A stretch of DNA of 64,000 nucleotides, taken from the NCBI GenBank assembly GCA_037179385.1, contig CM074187.1, positions 3,224,001 to 3,288,000 on the forward strand, given 5' to 3'. The translations under genes were made by a program, and so were the position numbers. The notes below the pieces were generated by a model that saw nothing but the letters and a program-made list of their open reading frames with translations, was not told the DNA's origin and made no database searches. This stretch comes from Holothuria scabra (taxonomy: Eukaryota; Echinodermata; Holothuroidea; Aspidochirotida; Holothuriidae). This document shows, piece by piece, positions 15,370 through 25,207 of the stretch (its first letter is position 1; each line of letters opens with the position of its first letter).

Positions 15370-15611
15370 ATTTTCGCCAAATTACAGGGTAATGCTTCGG
15401 TATGATAGTGTTCTGTTGAGCACTTTTAAATTTCGAGACGGAATATTGCTTGTGTAGTCTTGGCATTTTAGCCAGGGCGTAATACTATTCGCTTCATACA
15501 TAGCACGCTCTTTGAGCTTGTGCACTTTGGTATTCGCAAGCAGTGTACCGTGACTGGCTGGACTGACGCAGGTTATGCCTGTGTCAGTCTTGTCATTCCG
15601 TCTTGAAATCT

Positions 15612-15670
15612 ACTCTGAGCTGTACTGAGGAGATCTAACAAGGTCGAAACAGTACTGTCTGCAGATTGAG

Positions 15671-15671
<1 letters not shown>
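15612..15671 (+). ncRNA. Type I hammerhead ribozyme (retrozyme-1, second)
   Basis: Same fold as the first, 302 bp downstream. Core CTGAGGA at 15,625-15,631, GAAA at 15,646-15,649, C17 at 15,659. One C-to-T change in inner stem I (CTGTA against TGCAG) keeps a G-U wobble pair. The 3' strand of stem I runs straight into (TA)n. Confidence 0.92.
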
Positions 15672-16421
<750 letters not shown>

Positions 16422-17118
16422 TGAGAACCTGAGAACCTAAGAAAACGCCGAGAGATCGAAGGTAACTACATTAAATTAGCAAGGACCCAAAGTGATATTA
16501 TTTTTCTAACACAGCGTAAAAAATTAGACTTTTTCCCAGCAAGACTGAAAATTCATAACCCCTTGCAACACTGGGGAAATAGAGCAGCAGAATACGGGGA
16601 ACGCACATGTCGTCGTGCATCTGGATTACTTAGAAACGCTGCCATTCGTTCGGCCTATGCTAGACAAAGTCACTTGAAGAACAGAATTTCTTCATTTTCT
16701 GAAGAACTTTTACAATTAATCCCCGGGGACTACAAAGGAGTACAAAATTTTCTAAATAAAACTTATGAACACGAAAAGTTAGTGTGTTTCAAAAGGAAGA
16801 ACTACAAAAGCTCCGTGAAGCTCATCCCTAACCTCAGTGAAGTGAGTACAGGCGTAGTAGACGACACCGTAAACTCTATTCACTGCGGGAATAGAACATC
16901 CAACGTCGTTAATCTTTCGGATTGTAACCTAACTCAGTCACAAGAATCGGTACTGCAGCTTGGACTTTTCTATTGCCCTTCAACTAGGGGAGTCGATAAC
17001 ATCAGGGTATGCGCAGATTATGTGGACTTCTGTAGACGGATCCGCCTACATGAATACTTCACAACTAAAGACGAAAATGAGGTCGGCACACCCGAACAAA
17101 ATCGCGCATCTGCAAGAG

Positions 17119-17139
17119 TCAAAAAAAAAAAAAAAAAAC
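17119..17139. repeat. Poly-A tract inside PLE-D coding region
   Basis: About 18 A in a row; it shifts the PLE-D frame between the RVKKK and NPYIDGFVNSARQHFSDL segments. Confidence 0.85.
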
Positions 17140-19724
17140 GCAAAACACGTGGACCACACCGAATGGTAAGAACCCATACATTGACGGTTTCGTAAATTCT
17201 GCTCGTCAACACTTCAGCGACCTCATTTCGACCAACCAACACAAAACACCGAACACCACCTATCAACAAATGAAGGCAATTAAGGAATTAGCTACTAACT
17301 GTGAAGTTACCATTAAACCGGGTGACAAGGGAGGAGCTACAACCATTCTGAACACTACTGATTACATAGTTGCTTGCGAGTCTCTTCTGTCTGACCAGTC
17401 AACTTATTTATCAGTTAAGGAGGACATTGTTAGGCAACACGCCGAAGAGGCGAAAGAAATGCTAAAGACTTTAGGTAACGATACTCAAGAAGCCGTCAGT
17501 AATACCATTCCTAAGACTCCTAATCCAGGTAAATTTTACGTTTTACCTAAATTACATAAGTTAAAGGATATTTTAAGGAGTAACTCAACGTTAAATACCC
17601 ACAATCTTCCCCCGAAGAAATATTTAACATTGCTAGGACTAGTAAAATATTACCCCCTTTCCGACCTATTGTTTCTTGTTTCAGGACTCTTACAGAACGT
17701 TTATCCGGATATGTAGATTCAGTACTTCAACCTTTACTTAGCAACATTCCTAGTTTCCTAAAAGACACCACTCATTTCCTGCAAAGAATCTCTGAAATCC
17801 CCATTTTAGCAAGAGGTGCTCTACTAGTTTCCCCAGATGTTAAATCGCTCTACACTAATATTCCCCAGGATGAAGGTGTTGAAGCTTGTCGCAACTTCCT
17901 TCGTATTCATTCAATAGACGACCATGTGCCAGATGACATCGCTACCTTAATTAGGTTCATTCTCAAACACAATGTTTTGTCTTTCAATGGGCGTTGTTAC
18001 ATCCACATCAAGGGAACAGCTATGGAAACCAAAATGGCCCCAGCCTACGCAAACATTTTCATGGGAGAATTTGAAAAACGATTGCTACTTGATACTCCCC
18101 TAAATCCTCTCATATACCTTCGTTTCATAGATGACATATTCATGTTTTGGCAACACGGTAAAGTGAATTTGAAAAAAATTCGTAGAATTGGCTAATAATA
18201 TTCACCCTCTAATCAAATTTACACATGAATCATCACCTACGGAATTACGTTTTTTAAATGTTCTTGTGAAGATCGAAGGGGGCAAACTAACTACTACTGT
18301 ACATCACAAACCTACAGACCGCCATGATTTCCTCCATTTTAAGAGTTGTCACCCTCAGCATATGAAAGAATCCGTTGTTTATAGCCAAATCTTACGTTGC
18401 AAACGTATATGTTCTGATTCAGAAGATTTTCAGGAACAACTTAAACAGCTCTTGCAGCATTTCCTCAGTAAAGCGTATCCTTGGAAAATTATGCAAAAAC
18501 AAATTGAAAAGGCGGCGTTTGTTGATAGGAAGGATCTTCTGTCTTATAATACAAAATGTTCTATGGATAAAATACCGATGGTCCAGGTATATCATCCAGC
18601 TGTAGTCCCTACTAATGAAAAGATCAAGAGAGAGTGTAAAGTCCTCTCGAGGATACACCCCAATGGTCCAATATTTGCCAAACCCCTTCTCCCCGCTTTC
18701 CGTCAATCTAAGAACCTCAAAAGGCATTTAGTTCACAGTGAAATTCCGAAACCTCATCAGCGCACTGGAAATCGCAAGTGAGATAATCCTAGATGCAAAG
18801 TTTGTGACATATTATTAACTGATGAAGAGATTATACTTAACCGCCCGGGAGGACCAGTGACCCTTCATCCGGGCAACTACACCTGTGATTCCTCCAACAT
18901 CGTATACATATTGAAATGTCCCACCTGTGATAACGGACTTTATGTTGGAGAGACCTCTACTAAATTTCGCCTAAGAATTAAATACCACAAACAGAACATT
19001 AGAGACGGAACTCAATGCCTGCAAGTAGGTAAGCATTTTAGCGAGGCTAATCACTCTAGGGATTTTAAGTGCTTTATTCTTAAAGGGGGGGTTTTCCGAC
19101 ATCCGGGAGAGGAAAATCTTCGAACTTAAAGGCAGTTATTCGTCACCCTAAACTACACTTTCAGTATACATATATCAAAACTCTCGATTGGTACAGATCT
19201 TTGATTGGCATCACATTCAAACAATGCATCATAGATAAATTACACAGCATGGGCACTGAGAGTGTCTTGATTACACATTATGGACTTGTATGCCCACTGG
19301 AACAAGCCATGAAGCAATAAACTAGGATTGTTTCTGGATAAAGATGAGTTTTAGATAAATGTGGGAGGGGCTAGAAGTAAGTAGGTTGGGAGAATTGGAA
19401 CTGTTTGGGATGATGAAAATATGCCTTTAAAATGATCCATTACTTGGAAACAGTCTCCCATGGCTTAAACAAAGATCGGGGTTTCCTATCATTTTACCCC
19501 CACATAATTTTGTAATCATCTCTAAGCGTGTCTTTATCACAGTTGCGTCACAATATTGTAGCAATGCGTCATAATTTCTTTATTTTGATCCTTGCAAACG
19601 CGTCATTTATTACTAACTCATGACGCGCGCATCAATGTATTAACTTTGAACAATAACTTAAAATCGTTAACAGTTATCATTTACATTTTCATTTGTAATC
19701 GCTGTACATTCTGCGTCTAATCCG

Positions 19725-19752
19725 CTGAGGAAGATCCCAGGTGAGATTGAAA
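19725..19752 (+). other. Hammerhead-like core in PLE-D 3' UTR
   Basis: CTGAGGA, a weak GATC/GATT arm pair, then GAAA. I found no matching stem I, so this is a relic or a lookalike rather than a supported ribozyme. Confidence 0.35.
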
Positions 19753-19811
19753 TATATTCGGATATTTATCAATCTTGTTGGTCATCAGTATTATTAATTT
19801 TTCAATCTTGT

Positions 19812-19884
19812 CTATATATATATGTATATGAAAATTATATATAATATATATATTTACATATATATATATAAATATATATATATA
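19812..19884. repeat. (TA)n array 7 (imperfect)
   Basis: Degenerate TA-rich tract shared tail-to-tail by PLE-D (plus) and PLE-E (minus). Confidence 0.85.
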
Positions 19885-21203
19885 AGGTGAAAACATGTAA
19901 AAAACAACTCATAATTGACGAAATAGGAATACTGGTTAAAACATTTATTGTTGAAATTTTCGATCCACCTAGGATCATCCTCGGCAACTTATAGACTGGC
20001 AAAATTTACAAAGTGACTGTCAAAAGGGCAGTAGCAGCATTGAAAGATTTAAAACCCTAAAAGAATTCAAAATGGACCCCAACCAGTACAGCATTAAAAG
20101 AATAAAAAACATTTATCAAGGAACTGCTAAGATAGAAGAAAGCAGAAATGTACAGTAAAAAGTGCAGTGACAAAACTTCCCAGGCTGCAGTAAAAACTAT
20201 ACATATAAAGGCGTATTGAAAAAATTTATGTTAAACTGATACACCTGGGGGATTAAGGACGCTGACCGACCCAGTTCAGGAGGTCGGTCAGGCCTTGCAA
20301 AATTGGTAAGGAGTTAGAAATCCTAAGTCTTTGTTAATACCCTGAACAAAGGAATTTATCTTCAAAATCCATTCGATTTCTTTACGTTTACATAATGCTG
20401 GGGAACGGAAATTTGACTCTACAAGAATACACTTTAGGTTAGCAAGAGAGTGACCTGGAAGGTTAAAATGTTCCGCTACTGGAAAGCCAGGCAAATTATC
20501 TCGAACAGATTTTTTGTGATTATTGAATCTTAAACGGAAAGTGGTACCTGTTTCCCCTACATAATTACCAAAATTACAAACATTACAATACAAAATGTAA
20601 ACTACGTTGCTGGAATCACATGTGAGGGTCGGGGGGTGTATGGGCCACGTGACATTCGGGAGGAAAACTATGGAGCCCGAAGTGATGTGGGAGCAGATTT
20701 GGCATCTAGGTTTCTTACAACCAGCGTTGCCCCCAAAGGTTTTCCGATCTGCCGGGAGTCTCGAGGAGGTGAGCAACATTTTCAAATAAGGGGGTTGGCG
20801 GAAGGCTAGAAGGGGCGGCTGGTTGAAAGTGGTCAAAAGGGACACATCTTCTTTCACGAATTCGAAGTCCTTTTTGAGGGTACCCATTAATCTTTTAACA
20901 GTGGGGTGGTAACTCGTCACAAAGGGAATGCGAGTACTAGGGGATTTGATACGGTAGTCGAGAAGCTCTAAACGGCTACGTTTCTTGGCTCTGTGGATCT
21001 GTGTTTTGATAATGGAGAGGGGGTAACCAGCTGAGAGGAAGTAGCCAGTGAGCTTGGAAATATGCTCATCAAAGTCACTGGGGTCTGAACAAATACGTTT
21101 GATTCGTAGGCATTGACTATATACAATGGAATGCTTAATGCTCTTAGGATGAAAACTGTTATAATTAAGATATAAGTGTGTATCTGTCGGTTTGGAATAG
21201 ACC
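19885..21203 (-). pseudogene. PLE-E: thumb, connector and intact-looking GIY-YIG endonuclease
   Basis: An uninterrupted minus-strand frame runs from about 21,203 to the stop at 20,288. Order: VYSKPTDTHLYLNYNSFHP (thumb), IVYSQCLRIKRICSDPSDF, TSYHPTVKRLM, PLLAFRQPPYLKMLLTSSRL, the Cys cluster CKKPRCQICSH, and TCDSSNVVYILYCNVC. Then come NFGNYVGETGTTFRLRFNNH (GIY-YIG second half), AEHFNLPGHSLANLKCIL, KRKEIEWILKINSF and a C-terminus ending LTPYQFCKA. It lacks the RT palm and so is 5' truncated, but the endonuclease half has no stop. The first 13 residues of the longest open frame (MLGNGNLTLQEYT) come from the abutting inverted copy and are not native. The roughly 400-bp 3' UTR ends on (TA)n array 7. 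Confidence 0.9.
19957..19984 (-). other. Hammerhead-like core in PLE-E 3' UTR
   Basis: Minus strand: CCGAGGA, stem II GATCC/GGATC (5 bp, loop TAGGT), then GAAA. The core has C where U4 is expected. No good stem III or stem I was found by eye. It is probably a decayed PLE hammerhead. Confidence 0.5.
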
Positions 21204-21637
21204 GTGTATTCTTGTAGAGTCAAATTTCCGTTCCCCAGCATTACGTAAACGTAAAGAAATCGAACGGATTTTGAAGATAAATTCCTTTGTTCAGGGTATT
21301 AATAAACACTTAGGATTTCTAACTCCTTACCAATTTTGCAAGGCCTGACCGACCTCCTGAACTGGGTCGGTCAGCGTCCTTAATCTCCCAGGTGTATCAG
21401 TTTAACATAACTTTTTTCAATACGCCTTAATACGTATAGTTTTTACTGCGGCCTGGGAAGTTTTGTCACTGCACTTTTTACTGTACATTTCTGCTTTCTT
21501 CTATCTTAGCAGTTCCTTGATAAATGTTTTTTATTCTTTTAATGCTGTACTGGTTGGGGTCCATTTTGAATTCTTTTAGGGTTTTAAATCTTTCAATGCT
21601 ACAACTGCCCTTTTGACAGTCACTTTGTAAATTTATA
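21204..21637 (+). pseudogene. PLE-E 3' fragment, sense half of an inverted pair (copy E2)
   Basis: Plus-strand copy of the last endonuclease codons (VESNFRSPALRKRKEIEWIL to LTPYQFCKA, with INKHL for INKDL) and most of the 3' UTR. It nearly perfectly repeats the minus-strand copy next to it. It stops at cactttgtaaat, before the hammerhead-like motif, and is followed by A/T-rich sequence and (TA)n array 8. Confidence 0.88.
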
Positions 21638-22087
<450 letters not shown>

Positions 22088-22110
22088 TGTGTCGTTCCGT
22101 CTTTAAATCT

Positions 22111-22170
22111 ACTCTGAGCTGCACTGAGGAGATCTAACAAGTTCGAAACAGTACTGTCTGCAGGTTGAGT
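22111..22170 (+). ncRNA. Type I hammerhead ribozyme (retrozyme-2, first)
   Basis: Core CTGAGGA at 22,124-22,130, GAAA at 22,145-22,148, stem III ACA-GTAC-TGT, C17 at 22,158. Stem I is intact (ACTC/GAGT, CTGCA/TGCAG). Stem II carries one mismatch (GATC/GTTC), which may lower activity. Confidence 0.85.
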
Positions 22171-22412
22171 ATTTTCGCCCCATTACACGGTAGTGCTTCG
22201 GTATGATCGTGTTCTGTTGATCACTTTTAAATTTCGAGACGGTGAATTGCTTGTGTAGCCTTGGCATTTTAGCCAGGGCGTAATACTATTCGCTTTTTGC
22301 AAAGCACGCTCTTCGAGCTTGTGCGCTTTGGTATTCGCAAGCAATGTACCGTGAATGGCTGGACTGACGCAGGTTATACCTGTGCCAATCTTGTCATTCC
22401 GTCTTGAAATCT

Positions 22413-22472
22413 ACTCTGAGCTGCACTGAGGAGACCTAACAAGGTCGAAACAGTACTGTCTGCAGATTGAGT
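22413..22472 (+). ncRNA. Type I hammerhead ribozyme (retrozyme-2, second)
   Basis: Core CTGAGGA at 22,426-22,432, GAAA at 22,447-22,450, C17 at 22,460. Stem II is fully Watson-Crick here (GACC/GGTC), replacing a T-G pair by C-G. All stems are intact. This is the best-paired of the four retrozyme ribozymes. Confidence 0.93.
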
Positions 22473-22474
22473 AT

Positions 22475-22492
22475 ATATACATATATATATAC
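22475..22492. repeat. (TA)n array 10 (short, with tacata)
   Basis: Short TA-rich junction shared by the 3' end of retrozyme-2 and the PLE-G end. Confidence 0.85.
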
Positions 22493-22618
22493 ATATTGAA
22501 ATAACGTTTTTATATGTTTCGACGTTCGGGCGAATTCTTTTTCTTATGTATTTTATTGTTATTTTTTCCCCCTATGTAGGAGCAGATAGAACAATTCCCC
22601 CTAAGGTGGGAATTAGCG
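22493..22618 (-). mobile_element. Probable PLE 3' end, family G (fragment)
   Basis: Read on the minus strand, a short piece contains GAATTCGCCCGAACGTCG followed by GAAACATATAAAAACG and ends at (TA)n. This resembles the GAAAC-containing 3' ends of the other PLE families. No coding part is present, so the assignment rests only on this resemblance and its position against (TA)n. Confidence 0.4.
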
Positions 22619-22696
<78 letters not shown>

Positions 22697-22766
22697 CTAT
22701 ATATATATATATCTATATATATATATATATATATATCTATATATATATATATATATTTATTTATAC
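22619..22766. repeat. (TA)n array 11
   Basis: TA tract of about 145 bp with several tatcta and ttta steps. Confidence 0.96.
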
Positions 22767-22791
22767 ATGTAAATCAAAATTGGTAAAGCAA
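22767..22791 (-). mobile_element. tRNA-SINE tail only (copy 3)
   Basis: gtaaatcaaaattggtaaag equals, with one extra A, the tail of the SINE-like unit at 21,783. It again lies immediately beside (TA)n; the head is missing. Confidence 0.5.
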
Positions 22792-23632
22792 GTTAATTGT
22801 TGTTTAATGAGTGACACCATGGGGAATTTATCGCAGTTAAAATGGTCCCTAAAGATACCCTCTTGTCCAATTGCAAAACATGGGAAAAGGCATATAAAAT
22901 TTTCCTACACTTAGATATTAAATGCAACAATTGAAAACTTTACCCACAGCATCCAGGGTATAAATGCCGTTGAAGATTTCGTATCTGCTTAATCAAGTGT
23001 TCAACTGTTTGTTTGAAACTATATTAAAATAGAAACTATCAGTGTAAGAAATCTGATGTACATCAATCAGACAAAAGGTGGATTCCAAAATCAACAGAGG
23101 AATCCACTTAGTTTGACATAGGCTTCTTTGTCCAAAAGTAGCTCTTTCAAAGTTTAACCACTTTAACCACTCCGTATCGTCATATTTGACAACATGAAGC
23201 ACAAAAGTAAAAAGTATTGCCGTTCTGTATTTTTAAAGCTTATTTGCTAGAAGCTCTACACACTGACAAAGGAATTTATGAGATCTCCAGTCGAGAAACA
23301 ACACCGCTTTAAGAAGGTATTAGGCAAGCTAAACAAATATAGCCGTACTTCACCGTACCTTTACAGCCTAAAGTTGCATGATGCTTCTCGAGTTTTCAAA
23401 TTAGCCTATTGACCTTTTTATATTCATTTTTCTCATTTTTCCCGTTTTGTTTCAAAATTTGTCCAGAATATTTGGTTAAAATTGTCAGATTATGAAAATA
23501 CTATCTACGGGAACAGGCACAAAAATAAAATGTGTTCAGTCAAATTATGCAATACTTTTATAAAATGAGGAAAATATAATTGTAAAATGAATTCTTCCAC
23601 GTTTGTCTCAGAACACTTGATTTTGTTGCCCA
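22792..23632. repeat. 850-bp direct duplication, copy a
   Basis: Collinear with 23,633-24,507: shared segments include aaaatggtccctaa, accctcttgtccaattgc, actttacccacagcatccag, tccgtatcgtcatatttgac and aattcttccacgtttgtctc in the same order. No coding frame is conserved between the copies, so it is non-coding or a long-dead element. Confidence 0.85.
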
Positions 23633-24507
23633 GTTAGTTGTTGTTTAGTTAGTTGTTGTTTAGTGAGTTACACCATGAGGAAGTCATCCACTTAAAATGG
23701 TCCCTAAGGTTACCCTCTTGTCCAATTGCAAAACATGGGAAAAAGCATATAAAATTTTTCTACACTTAGATATTAAATTCAACAATTGAAAACTTTACCC
23801 ACAGCATCCAGGGTATTAATGCCGTTGAAGGTTTGTGCCATTTGTGAAGATTAATGCCGTTGATTTATCAACCGTTCCATTGTTTTTTTGGAACTAAATT
23901 ACAATGGAAATGGTCAGTGGTAATAAAAGAAATCCGGAGGTTGTGTTAGGAATGTGATGTACATCAATCAAACAAAAGTGGGATTTTAAAATCAACAGAG
24001 GAATCCACTTAGTTTGACATAAGCTTCTTTGTCCAAAAGTAGCTCTTTCAAAGTTTAACCACTTTTACCACTCCGTATCGTCATATTTGACAACATGAAG
24101 CACAAACGTAAAAAATGGCCGTTCCGTATTTTTAACCCTTATTTGCTAGAAGCTTTTCACACCGACACCGGAATTTATAAGAACACCACTCGAGAAACAA
24201 GACCGCTCTAAAAAGGTATAAGGCAAGCAAACAAATGCAGCAGTACTTCACCGTACTTTTACAGACTTAAGTCGCAGGATGCTTCTCGAATTTTAAAATT
24301 AACCTTTGGACCTTTTGTATTCATTTTTCTCACGTTTTGTTTCCCAATTTGTCCAGAATATTTGGTTAAAATTGTTTAGATTATGAAAATACCATCTACG
24401 GAAACAGTGACAAAAATAAAATGTGTTCAGTCAGTTTATGCAATACTTTTATAAAATGAGGGAAGTATAATTGTGAAATGAATTCTTCCACGTTTGTCTC
24501 AGAAAAC
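23633..24507. repeat. 850-bp direct duplication, copy b
   Basis: Second tandem copy, diverged by substitutions and small indels. It carries an extra roughly 60-bp stretch repeating aatgccgttga. It begins at ttgttgcccagttagttgtt. Confidence 0.85.
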
Positions 24508-24954
24508 CTCCATTCCAACTTTTCGTAATTCCAAAAAAGTTGTCATTTGGCCAATTGACGTAAACTTTTAAGACGGTTTAAGGCTCACAAAAATCAAACT
24601 ATAATAACGTAGAATACACAAGGGACACCTTAAATTGACTTGTAAACCTTGATTTTGTATTGTTTTTTCATGTTTTGCTTGTTTTAAGCCAAGAAAAAAC
24701 ACGGTTTCTAAATTTCTAGCTCAGTTATCACATATGTTGTCCTTTGGGGTCGAACGAGTGATTCTCATTACTGGGTGTACTTGTGTCCTTGCTTTGTTCA
24801 TGTCGAATTGAATCTGGAATACAAGAGGACCCTGAAAACTGTACAAATAAAAATTCGTATTACCTGATTATATCTTTGAGGTTTAAATTTTCTTCCTCTT
24901 GTGCCCAAGGGCTTACCATTGACAAACTGTGGATTTTGAGTATATTCTGCGTAA
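24508..24954. other. Gene-free stretch
   Basis: No element or gene recognised between the duplication and the PLE-F fragment. Confidence 0.4.
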
Positions 24955-25172
24955 ACTTCCTTGGCTTGCTGAACACCGTTCTTGCCTGCTTACAACGAAC
25001 TTGGAACGAACACGCGCTTTAAAACAGACACGTTCAAAAGCAGCGAACACATGCGTATTTAACGTAATTGACATCATTCTACTTGCGGCTTCTGAGGAGT
25101 GAGGACTTACATTATTGGCCCTTACGAAACAGTTCTGTAAAGCTATGTTGTAAGAACTTATTGCAACCTTTG
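24955..25172 (+). mobile_element. PLE-F 3' UTR fragment with complete hammerhead (copy F2)
   Basis: Plus-strand copy of the PLE-F 3' UTR found on the minus strand at 4,108-4,310: cttggcttgctgaacaccg, ttcttgcctg, cagacacgttcaaaagcagc, acgaaacagttctgtaaagc, gaacttattgcaacctttg. It is 5' truncated (no coding part) and its 3' end sits on (TA)n array 12, facing the minus-strand PLE-A end. It contains the intact ribozyme. Confidence 0.82.
25082..25154 (+). ncRNA. Type I hammerhead ribozyme of PLE-F
   Basis: Stem I: outer CTTGC/GTAAG (one G-U), internal loop, inner GCTT/AAGC. Core CTGAGGA at 25,092-25,098. Stem II GTGAGG/CCTTAC (6 bp, one G-U) with a 15-nt loop. GAAA at 25,126-25,129. Stem III ACA-GTTC-TGT, then H17 = A at 25,139 (GUA triplet). 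The predicted cut is between 25,139 and 25,140. The stem III hairpin differs from that of the retrozymes (ACA-GTAC-TGT) by one loop base. Hammerheads are known in PLEs. Confidence 0.85.
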
Positions 25173-25207
25173 TAATATATATATATGTATATATATATTA
25201 ATATATA
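25173..25207. repeat. (TA)n array 12 (short)
   Basis: TA-rich junction between the PLE-F (plus) and PLE-A (minus) 3' ends. Confidence 0.9.

Larger units (their letters stand above)
16425..19811 (+). pseudogene. PLE-D, near full-length RT and GIY-YIG element
   Basis: This is the longest PLE in the window. The N-terminus includes DIIFLTQRKKLDFFPARLKI and HNPLQHWGNRAAEYGERTCR, then RRIRLHEYF. Past a poly-A run comes VTIKPGDKGGATTIL (17,305-17,350) and PGKFYVLPKLHKL (17,526-17,565). RT motif A is VSPDVKSLYTNIPQDEG (near 17,840). Motif B is GTAMETKMAPAYANIFMGEF, with ET where GT is usual. Motif C is RFIDDIFMFW (near 18,128). The thumb is HHKPTDRHDFLHF and RCKRICSDSEDF; the connector is LLPAFRQSKNLKRHL. 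The Cys-rich stretch (RCKVC) leads into the endonuclease: DSSNIVYILKCPTCDNGLYV, then GETSTKFRLRIKYHK. Breaks: a poly-A expansion and frameshift near 17,120, frameshifts near 17,570 and 18,180, a stop at 18,779 and a frameshift near 19,085. The 3' UTR ends on (TA)n array 7. It forms a head-to-head pair with PLE-C. Confidence 0.92.
22093..22474 (+). mobile_element. Retrozyme-2: tandem 302-bp hammerhead ribozyme repeat
   Basis: Second retrozyme locus: 66 bp of a truncated unit (22,093-22,158), one full 302-bp unit (22,159-22,460) and a tail ending gattgagta fused to (TA)n. Unit length and 3' end equal those of retrozyme-1, while the 5' truncation point differs. The sequence differs from retrozyme-1 by scattered substitutions (ctttttgcaaagc for cttcatgcatagc, for example). 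The two loci are therefore separate insertions, or an old duplication, rather than assembly echoes. Confidence 0.88.

Noticed and set aside
19725..19775. Active hammerhead in PLE-D
   Set aside because: A stem III-like AU hairpin after GAAA can be drawn, but the sequence before CTGAGGA does not pair with the sequence after the triplet.
19957..19984. Active hammerhead in PLE-E
   Set aside because: Stem II and GAAA are good but the core has CCGAGGA, and I could not pair a stem III or a stem I around a NUH triplet.
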